Origin: Litoditis marina
Lineage: Eukaryota; Nematoda; Chromadorea; Rhabditida; Rhabditidae
Length of the DNA: 64,000 nucleotides
Assembly: GCA_964036275.1 (NCBI GenBank)
Contig: OZ038435.1
Location: 22,922,559 to 22,986,558, forward strand
Direction of reading: 5' to 3'
The translations under genes and the position numbers were made by a program. A model generated the notes under the pieces. That model was not told the DNA's origin, did not search any database, and saw only the letters and a list, made by a program, of their open reading frames with translations. Shown here piece after piece: positions 1 to 13,150 of this stretch. Within the stretch, counting starts at the first letter, position 1. Every line of letters starts with the position of its first letter.

Positions 1-130
1 TCTCAATGAGTAACATATAACTTCATGAAAGTAACATAAGAGAAGGTTTATCAACACTGGCCTACTACATTAAATCGGTCATGTTAAGACAATTACAATT
101 ATGTTCTCCCTGCGTGTACTAAGTCACGTT

Positions 131-148
131 TCTCGTGGGAAATTGGGA
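131..148 (+). other. CENP-B-box-like segment of the monomer (example)
   Basis: The segment TCTCGTGGGAAATTGGGA recurs in nearly every monomer. Against the human CENP-B box core NTTCGNNNNANNCGGGN it has CTCG for TTCG, one extra base in the spacer and TGGG for CGGG. Some copies have CGGG (near 16221, 19457, 28504, 35320, the last as GGGAAATCGGG). Copies with a 1-bp deletion, such as 17916-17930, have the exact spacing and match seven or eight of the nine core positions depending on how the first base is counted. This is a resemblance only; an AT/G-rich 18-mer can match by chance and no CENP-B-like protein is known from this window. Confidence 0.3.
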
Positions 149-171
149 GGAACCTCGAAACATGAACTTAT

Positions 172-342
172 TCTCAATGAGTAACATATAACTTCATGAA
201 GGTAACGTAAGAGAAGGTTTATCAACACTGGCCTACTACATTAAATCGGTCATGTTTAGACAATTACAATTATGTTCTCCCTGCGTGTACTAAGTCACGT
301 TTCTCGTGGGAAATTGGGAGGAACCTCGAAACATCAACTTAT
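172..342 (+). repeat. representative 171-bp monomer
   Basis: One complete monomer, taken here as the reference. It contains three short dyads: the near-palindrome CTCAATGAG, the palindrome TTCATGAA (CTTCATGAAG where the next bases are GG), and CACG-N5-CGTG. It also has a small direct duplication, ACAATTACAATT. As 171 is 57 x 3, the reading frame is kept from copy to copy, but the normal monomer has stops in each forward frame I followed. The base composition is AT-rich with about six CpG sites per unit. No promoter or RNA-gene signature is recognisable. Confidence 0.9.
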
Positions 343-2229
343 TCTCAATGAGTAACATATAACTTCATGAAGGTAACGTAAGAGAAGGTTTATCAACACT
401 GGCCTACTACATTAAATCGGTCATGTTTAGACAATTACAATTATGTTCTCCCTGCGTGTACTAAGTCACGTTTCTCGTGGGAAATTGGGAGGAACCTCAA
501 AACATCAATTTATTCTTAATGAGTAACATATAACTTCATGAAAGTAACGTAAGAAAAGGTTTATCAACACTGGCCTACTACATTAAATCGGCCATGTTTA
601 GACAATTACAATTATGTTCTCCCTGCGTGTACTAAGTCACGTTTCTCGTGGGAAATTGGGAGGAATCTTGAAACATCAATTTATTCTCAATGAGTAACAT
701 ATAACTTCATGAACATAACGTAAGAGAAGGTTTATCAACACTGGCCTACTACATTAAATCGGTCATGTTTAGACAATTACAACTATGTTCTCCCTGCGTG
801 TACTAAGTCACGTGTCTCGTGGGAAATTGGGAGGAACCTCGAAACATCAACTTATTCTCAATGAGTAACATTAAACTTCATGAAGGTAACGTAAGAGAAG
901 GTTTATCAACACTGGCCTACTACATTAAATCGGTCATGTTTAGACAATTACAATTATGTTCTCCCTGCGTGTACTAAGTCCCGTTTCTCGTGGGAAATTG
1001 GGAGGAACCTCGAAACATCAACTTATTCTCAATGAGTAACATATAACTTCATGAAGGTAACGTAAGAGAAGGTTTATCAACACTGGCCTACTACATTAAA
1101 TCGGTCATGTTTAGACAATTACAATTATATTCTCCCTGCGTGTACTAAGTCACGTTTCTCGTGGGAAATTGGGAGGAACCTTGAAACATCAATTTATTCT
1201 CAATGAGTAAGATATAACTTCATGAAAGTAACATAAGAGAAGGTTTATCAACACTGGCCTACTACATTAAATCGGTCATGTTAAGACAATTACAATTATG
1301 TTCTCCCTGCGTGTACTAAGTCACGTTTCTCGTGGGAAATTGGGAGGAACCTCGAGACATCAATTTATTCTCAATGAGTAACATATAACTTCATGAAAGT
1401 AACGTGAGAGAAGGTTTATCAACATTGGCCTACTACATTAAATCGGTCATGTTTAGACAATTACAGGTATGTTCTCCCTGCGTGTACTAAGCCACGTTTC
1501 TCGTGGGAAATTGGGAGGAACCTCGAAACATCAACTTATTCTCAATGAGTAACATATAACTTCATGAAAGTAACGTGAGAGAAGGTTTATCAACACTGGC
1601 CTACTACATTAAATCGGTCATGTTTAGACAATTACAATTATGTTCTCCCTGCGTGTACTAAGTCACGTTTCTCGTGGGAAATTGGGAGGAACCTTGAAAC
1701 ATCAATTTATTCTCAATGAGTAACATATAACTTCATGAAAGTAACGTAAGAGAAGGTTTATCAACACTGGCCTACTACATTAAATCGGTCATGTTTAGAC
1801 AATTACAATTATGTTCTCCCTGCGTGTACTAAGTCACGTTTCTCGTGGGAAATTGGGAGGAACCTCGAAACATCAACTTATTCTCAATGAGTAACATATA
1901 ACTTCATGAAGGTAACGTAAGAGAAGGTTTATCAACACTGGCCTACTACATTAAATCGGTCATGTTTAGACAATTACAATTATATTCTCCCTGCGTGTAC
2001 TAAGTCACGTTTCTCGTGGGAAAGTGGGAGGAACCTTGAAACATCAATTTATTCTCAATGAGTAACATATAACTTCATGAAAGTAACATAAGAGAAGGTT
2101 TATCAACACTGGCCTACTACATTAAATCGGTCATGTTAAGACAATTACAATTATGTTCTCCCTGCGTGTACTAAGTCACGTTTCTCGTGGGAAATTGGGA
2201 GGAACCTCGAAACATGAACTTATTCTCAA

Positions 2230-5200
2230 TGAGTAACATATAACTTCATGAAGGTAACGTAAGAGAAGGTTTATCAACACTGGCCTACTACATTAAATCG
2301 GTCATGTTTAGACAATTACAATTATGTTCTCCCTGCGTGTACTAAGTCACGTTTCTCGTGGGAAATTGGGAGGAACCTCGAAACATCAACTTATTCTCAA
2401 TGAGTAACATATAACTTCATGAAGGTAACGTAAGAGAAGGTTTATCAACACTGGCCTACTACATTAAATCGGTCATGTTTAGACAATTACAATTATGTTC
2501 TCCCTGCGTGTACTAAGTCACGTTTCTCGTGGGAAATTGGGAGGAACCTCAAAACATCAATTTATTCTTAATGAGTAACATATAACTTCATGAAAGTAAC
2601 GTAAGAGAAGGTTTATCAACACTGGCCTACTACATTAAATCGGCCATGTTTAGACAATTACAATTATGTTCTCCCTGCGTGTACTAAGTCACGTTTCTCG
2701 TGGGAAATTGGGAGGAATCTTGAAACATCAATTTATTCTCAATGAGTAACATATAACTTCATGAACATAACGTAAGAGAAGGTTTATCAACACTGGCCTA
2801 CTACATTAAATCGGTCATGTTTAGACAATTACAATTATGTTCTCCCTGCGTGTACTAAGTCACGTGTCTCGTGGGAAATTGGGAGGAACCTCGAAACATC
2901 AACTTATTCTCAATGAGTAACATTAAACTTCATGAAGGTAACGTAAGAGAAGGTTTATCAACACTGGCCTACTACATTAAATCGGTCATGTTTAGACAAT
3001 TACAATTATATTCTCCCTGCGTGTACTAAGTCACGTTTCTCGTGGGAAATTGGGAGGAACCTTGAAACATCAATTTATTCTCAATGGGTAACATATAACT
3101 TCATGAAAGTAACATAAGAGAAGGTTTATCAACACTGGCCTACTACATTAAATCGGCCATGTTTAGACAATTACAATTATGTTCTCCCTGCGTGTACTAA
3201 GTCACGTTTCTCGTGGGAAATTGGGAGGAATCTTGAAACATCAATTTATTCTCAATGAGTAACATATAACTTCATGAACATAACGTAAGAGAAGGTTTAT
3301 CAACACTGGCCTACTACATTAAATCGGTCATGTTTAGACAATTACAATTATGTTCTCCCTGCGTGTACTAAGTCACGTGTCTCGTGGGAAATTGGGAGGA
3401 ACCTCGAAACATCAACTTATTCTCAATGAGTAACATTAAACTTCATGAAGGTAACGTAAGAGAAGGTTTATCAACACTGGCCTACTACATTAAATCGGTC
3501 ATGTTTAGACAATTACAATTATATTCTCCCTGCGTGTACTAAGCCACGTTTCTCGTGGGAAATTGGGAGGAACCTCGAAACATCAACTTATTCTCAATGA
3601 GTAACATATAACTTCATGAAAGTAACGTGAGAGAAGGTTTATCAACACTGGCCTACTACATTAAATCGGTCATGTTTAGACAATTACAATTATGTTCTCC
3701 CTGCGTGTACTAAGTCACGTTTCTCGTGGGAAATTGGGAGGAACCTTGAAACATCAATTTATTCTCAATGAGTAACATATAACTTCATGAAAGTAACGTA
3801 AGAGAAGGTTTATCAACACTGGCCTACTACATTAAATCGGTCATGTTTAGACAATTACAATTATGTTCTCCCTGCGTGTACTAAGTCACGTTTCTCGTGG
3901 GAAATTGGGAGGAACCTCGAAACATCAACTTATTCTCAATGAGTAACATATAACTTCATGAAGGTAACGTAAGAGAAGGTTTATCAACACTGGCCTACTA
4001 CATTAAATCGGTCATGTTTAGACGATTACAATTATGTTCTCCCTGCGTGTACTAAGTCACGTGTCTCGTGGGAAATTGGGAGGAACCTCGAAACATCAAC
4101 TTATTCTCAATGAGTAACATATAACTTCATGAAGGTAACGTAAGAGAAGGTTTATCAACACTGGCCTACTACATTAAATCGGTCATGTTTAGACAATTAC
4201 AATTATGTTCTCCCTGCGTGTACTAAGTCACGTTTCTCGTGGGAAATTGGGAGGAACCTCGAAACATCAACTTATTCTCAATGAGTAACATATAACTTCA
4301 TGAAGGTAACGTAAGAGAAGGTTTATCAACACTGGCCTACTACATTAAATCGGTCATGTTTAGACAATTACAATTATGTTCTCCCTGCGTGTACTAAGTC
4401 ACGTTTCTCGTGGGAAATTGGGAGGAACCTCAAAACATCAATTTATTCTTAATGAGTAACATATAACTTCATGAAAGTAACGTAAGAGAAGGTTTATCAA
4501 CACTGGCCTACTACATTAAATCGGCCATGTTTAGACAATTACAATTATGTTCTCCCTGCGTGTACTAAGTCACGTTTCTCGTGGGAAATTGGGAGGAATC
4601 TTGAAACATCAATTTATTCTCAATGAGTAACATATAACTTCATGAACATAACGTAAGAGAAGGTTTATCAACACTGGCCTACTACATTAAATCGGTCATG
4701 TTTAGACAATTACAATTATGTTCTCCCTGCGTGTACTAAGTCACGTGTCTCGTGGGAAATTGGGAGGAACCTCGAAACATCAACTTATTCTCAATGAGTA
4801 ACATTAAACTTCATGAAGGTAACGTAAGAGAAGGTTTATCAACACTGGCCTACTACATTAAATCGGTCATGTTTAGACAATTACAATTATATTCTCCCTG
4901 CGTGTACTAAGTCACGTTTCTCGTGGGAAATTGGGAGGAACCTTGAAACATCAATTTATTCTCAATGGGTAACATATAACTTCATGAAAGTAACATAAGA
5001 GAAGGTTTATCAACACTGGCCTACTACATTAAATCGGCCATGTTTAGACAATTACAATTATGTTCTCCCTGCGTGTACTAAGTCACGTTTCTCGTGGGAA
5101 ATTGGGAGGAATCTTGAAACATCAATTTATTTTCAATGAGTAACATATAACTTCATGAACATAACGTAAGAGAAGGTTTATCAACACTGGCCTACTACAT

Positions 5201-5700
5201 TAAATCGGTCATGTTTAGACAATTACAATTATGTTCTCCCTGCGTGTACTAAGTCACGTTTCTCGTGGGAAATTGGGAGGAACCTCGAAACATCAACTTA
5301 TTCTCAATGAGTAACATATAACTTCATGAAGGTAACGTAAGAGAAGGTTTATCAACACTGGCCTACTACATTAAATCGGTCATGTTTAGACAATTACAAT
5401 TATGTTCTCCCTGCGTGTACTAAGTCACGTTTCTCGTGGGAAATTGGGAGGAACCTCGAAACATCAACTTATTCTCAATGAGTAACATATAACTTCATGA
5501 AGGTAACGTAAGAGAAGGTTTATCAACACTGGCCTACTACATTAAATCGGTCATGTTTAGACAATTACAATTATGTTCTCCCTGCGTGTACTAAGTCACG
5601 TTTCTCGTGGGAAATTGGGAGGAACCTCAAAACATCAATTTATTCTTAATGAGTAACATATAACTTCATGAAAGTAACGTAAGAGAAGGTTTATCAACAC
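2230..5700 (+). repeat. 11-monomer HOR with nested 3-mer and 4-mer duplications
   Basis: The CTTCATGAACATAACG marker is at 2757, 3270, 4638, 5151 and 5835. The offsets are 513 (3 x 171), 1368 (8 x 171), 513 and 684 (4 x 171), and 2757 to 4638 is 1881 (11 x 171). Companion variants CGGCCATG, CTTAATGAG, ATGGGTAAC and ATTAAACTTC move with it. A 3-mer was therefore duplicated first, and the larger block containing it was duplicated afterwards. Block ends are approximate because they were judged by eye. Confidence 0.8.
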
Positions 5701-6099
5701 TGGCCTACTACATTAAATCGGCCATGTTTAGACAATTACAATTATGTTCTCCCTGCGTGTACTAAGTCACGTTTCTCGTGGGAAATTGGGAGGAATCTTG
5801 AAACATCAATTTATTCTCAATGAGTAACATATAACTTCATGAACATAACGTAAGAGAAGGTTTATCAACACTGGCCTACTACATTAAATCGGTCATGTTT
5901 AGACAATTACAATTATGTTCTCCCTGCGTGTACTAAGTCACGTGTCTCGTGGGAAATTGGGAGGAACCTCGAAACATCAACTTATTCTCAATGAGTAACA
6001 TATAACTTCATGAAGGTAACGTAAGAGAAGGTTTATCAACACTGGCCTACTACATTAAATCGGTCATGTTTAGACAATTACAATTATGTTCTCCCTGCG

Positions 6100-8170
6100 T
6101 GTACTAAGTCCCGTTTCTCGTGGGAAATTGGGAGGAACCTCGAAACATCAACTTATTCTCAATGAGTAACATATAACTTCATGAAGGTAACGTAAGAGAA
6201 GGTTTATCAACACTGGCCTACTACATTAAATCGGTCATGTTTAGACGATTACAATTATGTTCTCCCTGCGTGTACTAAGTCACGTGTCTCGTGGGAAATT
6301 GGGAGGAACCTCGAAACATCAACTTATTCTCAATGAGTAACATATAACTTCATGAAGGTAACGTAAGAGAAGGTTTATCAACACTGGCCTACTACATTAA
6401 ATCGGTCATGTTTAGACAATTACAATTATGTTCTCCCTGCGTGTACTAAGTCCCGTTTCTCGTGGGAAATTGGGAGGAACCTCGAAACATCAACTTATTC
6501 TCAATGAGTAACATATAACTTCATGAAGGTAACGTAAGAGAAGGTTTATCAACACTGGCCTACTACATTAAATCGGTCATGTTTAGACAATTACAATTAT
6601 ATTCTCCCTGCGTGTACTAAGTCACGTTTCTCGTGGGAAATTGGGAGGAACCTTGAAACATCAATTTATTCTCAATGAGTAACATATAACTTCATGAAAG
6701 TAACATAAGAGAAGGTTTATCAACACTGGCCTACTACATTAAATCGGTCATGTTAAGACAATTACAATTATGTTCTCCCTGCGTGTACTAAGTCACGTTT
6801 CTCGTGGGAAATTGGGAGGAACCTCGAAACATGAACTTATTCTCAATGAGTAACATATAACTTCATGAAGGTAACGTAAGAGAAGGTTTATCAACACTGG
6901 CCTACTACATTAAATCGGTCATGTTTAGACAATTACAATTATGTTCTCCCTGCGTGTACTAAGTCCCGTTTCTCGTGGGAAATTGGGAGGAACCTCGAAA
7001 CATCAACTTATTCTCAATGAGTAACATATAACTTCATGAAGGTAACGTAAGAGAAGGTTTATCAACACTGGCCTACTACATTAAATCGGTCATGTTTAGA
7101 CAATTACAATTATGTTCTCCCTGCGTGTACTAAGTCCCGTTTCTCGTGGGAAATTGGGAGGAACCTCGAAACATCAACTTATTCTCAATGAGTAACATAT
7201 AACTTCATGAAGGTAACGTAAGAGAAGGTTTATCAACACTGGCCTACTACATTAAATCGGTCATGTTTAGACGATTACAATTATGTTCTCCCTGCGTGTA
7301 CTAAGTCACGTGTCTCGTGGGAAATTGGGAGGAACCTCGAAACATCAACTTATTCTCAATGAGTAACATATAACTTCATGAAGGTAACGTAAGAGAAGGT
7401 TTATCAACACTGGCCTACTACATTAAATCGGTCATGTTTAGACAATTACAATTATGTTCTCCCTGCGTGTACTAAGTCCCGTTTCTCGTGGGAAATTGGG
7501 AGGAACCTCGAAACATCAACTTATTCTCAATGAGTAACATATAACTTCATGAAGGTAACGTAAGAGAAGGTTTATCAACACTGGCCTACTACATTAAATC
7601 GGTCATGTTTAGACAATTACAATTATATTCTCCCTGCGTGTACTAAGTCACGTTTCTCGTGGGAAATTGGGAGGAACCTTGAAACATCAATTTATTCTCA
7701 ATGAGTAACATATAACTTCATGAAAGTAACATAAGAGAAGGTTTATCAACACTGGCCTACTACATTAAATCGGTCATGTTAAGACAATTACAATTATGTT
7801 CTCCCTGCGTGTACTAAGTCACGTTTCTCGTGGGAAATTGGGAGGAACCTCGAAACATGAACTTATTCTCAATGAGTAACATATAACTTCATGAAGGTAA
7901 CGTAAGAGAAGGTTTATCAACACTGGCCTACTACATTAAATCGGTCATGTTTAGACAATTACAATTATGTTCTCCCTGCGTGTACTAAGTCCCGTTTCTC
8001 GTGGGAAATTGGGAGGAACCTCGAAACATCAACTTATTCTCAATGAGTAACATATAACTTCATGAAGGTAACGTAAGAGAAGGTTTATCAACACTGGCCT
8101 ACTACATTAAATCGGTCATGTTTAGACAATTACAATTATGTTCTCCCTGCGTGTACTAAGTCCCGTTTCT
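6100..8170 (+). repeat. 6-monomer HOR, two copies
   Basis: GACGATTACAATT is at 6244 and 7270, and TGTTAAGACAATT at 6751 and 7777. Both offsets are 1026 bp, exactly 6 x 171. AGTCCCG variants lie between them in matching positions. The two copies look nearly identical, suggesting recent local amplification. Confidence 0.85.
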
Positions 8171-9699
8171 CGTGGGAAATTGGGAGGAACCTCGAAACAT
8201 CAATTTATTCTTAATGAGTAACATATAACTTCATGAAAGTAACGTAAGAGAAGGTTTATCAACACTGGCCTACTACATTAAATCGGTCATGTTTAGACAA
8301 TTACAATTATATTCTCCCTGCGTGTACTAAGTCACGTTTCTCGTGGGAAATTGGGAGGAACCTTGAAACATCAATTTATTCTTAATGAGTAACATATAAC
8401 TTCATGAAAGTAACGTAAGAGAAGGTTTATCAACACTGGCCTACTACATTAAATCGGTCATGTTTAGACAATTACAATTATGTTCTCCCTGCGTGTACTA
8501 AGTCACGTTTCTTGTGGGAAATTGGAAGGAATCTTGAAACATCAATTTATTCTCAATGAGTAACATATAACTTCATGAACATAACGTAAGAGAAGGTTTA
8601 TCAACACTGGCCTACTACATTAAATCGGTCATGTTTAGACAATTACAATTATGTTCTCCCTGCGTGTACTAAGTCATGTGTCTCGTGGGAAATTGGGAGG
8701 AACCTCGAGACATCAATTTATTCTCAATGAGTAACATATAACTTCATGAAAGTAACGTGAGAGAAGGTTTATCAACACTGGCCTACTACATTAAATCGGT
8801 CATGTTTAGACAATTACAAGTATGTTCTCCCTGCGTGTACTAAGTCACGTTTCTCGTGGGAAATTGGGAGGAACCTCGAAACATCAACTTATTCTCAATG
8901 AGTAACATATAACTTCATGAAAGTAACGTAAGAGAAGGTTTATCAACACTGGCCTACTACATTAAATCGGTCATGTTTAGACAATTACAATTATGTTCTC
9001 CCTGCGTGTACTAAGTCACGTTTCTCGTGGGAAATTGGGAGGAACCTTGAAACATCAATTTATTCTCAATGAGTAACATATAACTTCATGAAAGTAACGT
9101 AAGAGAAGGTTTATCAACACTGGCCTACTACATTAAATCGGTCATGTTAAGACAATTACAATTATGTTCTCCCTGCGTGTACTAAGTCACGTGTCTCGTG
9201 GGAAATTGGGAGGAACCTCGAGACATCAATTTATTCTCAATGAGTAACATATAACTTCATGGAAGTAACGTAAGAGAAGGTTTATCAACACTGGCCTACT
9301 ACATTAAATCGGTCATGTTTAGACAATTACAATTATGTTCTCCCTGCGTGTACTAAGTCCCGTTTCTCGTGGGAAATTGGGAGGAACCTCGAAACATTAA
9401 CTTATTCTCAATGAGTAACATATAACTTCATGAAGGTAACGTAAGAGAAGGTTTATCAACACTGGCCTACTACATTAAATCGGTCATGTTTAGACAATTA
9501 CAATTATGTTCTCCCTGCGTGTACTAAGTCCCGTTTCTCGTGGGAAATTGGGAGGAACCTCGAAACATCAATTTATTCTTAATGAGTAACATATAACTTC
9601 ATGAAAGTAACGTAAGAGAAGGTTTATCAACACTGGCCTACTACATTAAATCGGTCATGTTTAGACAATTACAATTATATTCTCCCTGCGTGTACTGAG

Positions 9700-12600
9700 T
9701 CACGTTTCTCGTGGGAAATTGGGAGGAACCTTGAAACATCAATTTATTCTCAATGAGTAACATATAACTTCATGAAAGTAACGTAAGAGAAGGTTTATCA
9801 ACACTGGCCTACTACATTAAATCGGTCATGTTAAGACAATTACAATTATGTTCTCCCTGCGTGTACTAAGTCACGTTTCTCGTGGGAAATTGGGAAGAAC
9901 CTCGAAACATGAACTTATTCTCAATGAGTAACATATAACTTCATGAAGGTAACGTAAGAGAAGGTTTATCAACACTGGCCTACTACATTGAATCGGTCAT
10001 GTTTAGACAATTACAATTATGTTCTCCCTGCGTGTACTAAGTCACGTTTCTCGTGGGAAATTGGGAGGAACCTTGAAACATCAATTTATTCTCAATGAGT
10101 AACATATAACTTCATGAAAGTAACGTAAGAGAAGGTTTATCAACACTGGCCTACCACATTAAATCGGTCATGTTTAGGCAATTACAATTATGTTCTCCCT
10201 GCGTGTACTAAGTCACGTTTCTCGTAAGAAATTGGGAGGAACCTCAAAACATCAACTTATTCTCAATGAGTAACATATAACTTCATGAAAGTAACGTAAG
10301 AGAAGGTTTATCAACACTGGCCTACTACATTAAATCGGTCATGTTTAGACAATTACAATTATGTTCTACCTGCGTGTACTAAGTCACGTTTCTCGTGGGA
10401 AATTGGGAGGAACCTTGAAACATCAATTTATTCTCAATGAGTAACATATAACTTCATGAAAGTAACGTAAGAGAAGGTTTATCAACATTGGCCTACCACA
10501 TTAAATCGGTCATGCTTAGGCAATTACAATTATGTTCTCCCTGCGTGTACTAAGTCATGTTTCTCGTGGGAAATTGGGAGGAACCTTGAAACATCAATTT
10601 ATTCTCAATGAGTAACATATAACTTCATGAAAGTAACGTAAGAGAAGGTTTATCAACACTGGCCTACTACATTAAATCGGTCATGTTTAGACAATTACAA
10701 TTATGTTCTCCCTGCGTGTACTAAGTCACGTTTCTCGTGGGAAATTGGGAGGAACCTTGAAACATCAATTTATTCTCAATGAGTAACATATAACTTCATG
10801 AAAGTAACGTAAGAGAAGGTTTATCAACACTGGCCTACTACATTAAATCGGTCATGTTTAGACAATTACAATTATGTTCTCCCTGCGTGTACTAAGTCAC
10901 GTTTCTCGTGGGAAATTGGGAGGAACCTTGAAACATCAATTTATTCTCAATGAGTAACATATAACTTCATGAAAGTAACGTAAGAGAAGGTTTATCAACA
11001 CTGGCCTACTACATTAAATCGGTCATGTTTAGACAATTACAATTATGTTCTCCCTGCGTGTACTAAGTCCCGTTTCTCGTGGGAAATTGGGAGGAACCTC
11101 GAAACATCAACTTATTCTTAATGAGTAACATATAACTTCATGAAAGTAACGTAAGAGAAGGTTTATCAACACTGGCCTACTACATTAAATCGGTCATGTT
11201 TAGACAATTACAATTATATTCTCCCTGCGTGTACTGAGTCACGTTTCTCGTGGGAAATTGGGAGGAACCTTGAAACATCAATTTATTCTTAATGAGTAAC
11301 ATATAACTTCATGAAAGTAACGTAAGAGAAGGTTTATCAACACTGGCCTACTACATTAAATCGGTCATGTTTAGACAATTACAATTATATTCTCCCTGCG
11401 TGTACTGAGTCACGTTTCTCGTGGGAAATTGGGAGGAACCTCGAAACATCAATTTATTCTTAATGAGTAACATATAACTTCATGAAAGTAACGTAAGAGA
11501 AGGTTTATCAACACTGGCCTACTACATTAAATCGGTCATGTTTAGACAATTACAATTATATTCTCCCTGCGTGTACTGAGTCACGTTTCTCGTGGGAAAT
11601 TGGGAGGAACCTTGAAACATCAATTTATTCTTAATGAGTAACATATAACTTCATGAAAGTAACGTAAGAGAAGGTTTATCAACACTGGCCTACTACATTA
11701 AATCGGTCATGTTTAGACAATTACAATTATATTCTCCCTGCGTGTACTGAGTCACGTTTCTCGTGGGAAATTGGGAGGAACCTTGAAACATCAATTTATT
11801 CTTAATGAGTAACATATAACTTCATGAAAGTAACGTAAGAGAAGGTTTATCAACACTGGCCTACTACATTAAATCGGTCATGTTTAGACAATTACAATTA
11901 TATTCTCCCTGCGTGTACTGAGTCACGTTTCTCGTGGGAAATTGGGAGGAACCTTGAAACATCAATTTATTCTCAATGAGTAACATATAACTTCATGAAA
12001 GTAACGTAAGAGAAGGTTTATCAACACTGGCCTACTACATTAAATCGGTCATGTTTAGACAATTACAATTATATTCTCCCTGCGTGTACTGAGTCACGTT
12101 TCTCGTGGGAAATTGGGAGGAACCTCGAAACATCAATTTATTCTTAATGAGTAACATATAACTTCATGAAAGTAACGTAAGAGAAGGTTTATCAACACTG
12201 GCCTACTACATTAAATCGGTCATGTTTAGACAATTACAATTATATTCTCCCTGCGTGTACTGAGTCACGTTTCTCGTGGGAAATTGGGAGGAACCTTGAA
12301 ACATCAATTTATTCTCAATGAGTAACATATAACTTCATGAAAGTAACGTAAGAGAAGGTTTATCAACACTGGCCTACTACATTAAATCGGTCATGTTAAG
12401 ACAATTACAATTATGTTCTCCCTGCGTGTACTAAGTCACGTTTCTCGTGGGAAATTGGGAAGAACCTCGAAACATGAACTTATTCTCAATGAGTAACATA
12501 TAACTTCATGAAGGTAACGTAAGAGAAGGTTTATCAACACTGGCCTACTACATTGAATCGGTCATGTTTAGACAATTACAATTATGTTCTCCCTGCGTGT

Positions 12601-13150
12601 ACTAAGTCACGTTTCTCGTGGGAAATTGGGAGGAACCTTGAAACATCAATTTATTCTCAATGAGTAACATATCACTTCATGAAAGTAACGTAAGAGAAGG
12701 TTTATCAACACTGGCCTACCACATTAAATCGGTCATGTTTAGGCAATTACAATTATGTTCTCCCTGCGTGTACTAAGTCACGTTTCTCGTAAGAAATTGG
12801 GAGGAACCTCAAAACATCAACTTATTCTCAATGAGTAACATATAACTTCATGAAAGTAACGTAAGAGAAGGTTTATCAACACTGGCCTACTACATTAAAT
12901 CGGTCATGTTTAGACAATTACAATTATGTTCTCCCTGCGTGTACTAAGTCACGTTTCTCGTGGGAAATTGGGAGGAACCTTGAAACATCAATTTATTCTC
13001 AATGAGTAACATATAACTTCATGAAAGTAACGTAAGAGAAGGTTTATCAACACTGGCCTACCACATTAAATCGGTCATGTTTAGGCAATTACAATTATGT
13101 TCTCCCTGCGTGTACTAAGTCATGTTTCTCGTGGGAAATTGGGAGGAACC
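9700..13150 (+). repeat. 15-monomer HOR, two partial copies
   Basis: The rare variants TTGGGAAGAACC (T at 9891 and 12456) and CTCGTAAGAAATTGG (10221 and 12786) both recur at 2565 bp, exactly 15 x 171. CTACATTGAATCGG also appears in both copies, and CTACCACATT is linked to each. The interval between the copies includes a run of nearly uniform monomers. Confidence 0.85.
11100..12330 (+). repeat. homogenised run of near-identical monomers
   Basis: About seven consecutive monomers share the linked variants TTATATTCTCC and TACTGAGTCACG, mostly with TTCTTAATGAG. Adjacent copies are close to identical, so single monomers appear to have been multiplied here rather than an HOR unit. Confidence 0.75.

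Larger units (their letters stand above)
1..2990 (+). repeat. 12-monomer HOR, second copy partial
   Basis: Diagnostic variants repeat at an offset of 2052 bp, exactly 12 x 171. CTTCATGAACATAACG is at 705 and 2757; the start sequence at 1 recurs at 2053; CACGTGTCTC and the ATTAAACTTC variant follow at the same offset. Copies differ by only isolated bases (for example AAGAAAAGG near 553 against AAGAGAAGG). The match ends near 2990, where the second copy continues with the monomer that is one unit further on in the first copy. This points to unequal exchange or loss of one monomer. Confidence 0.85.
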
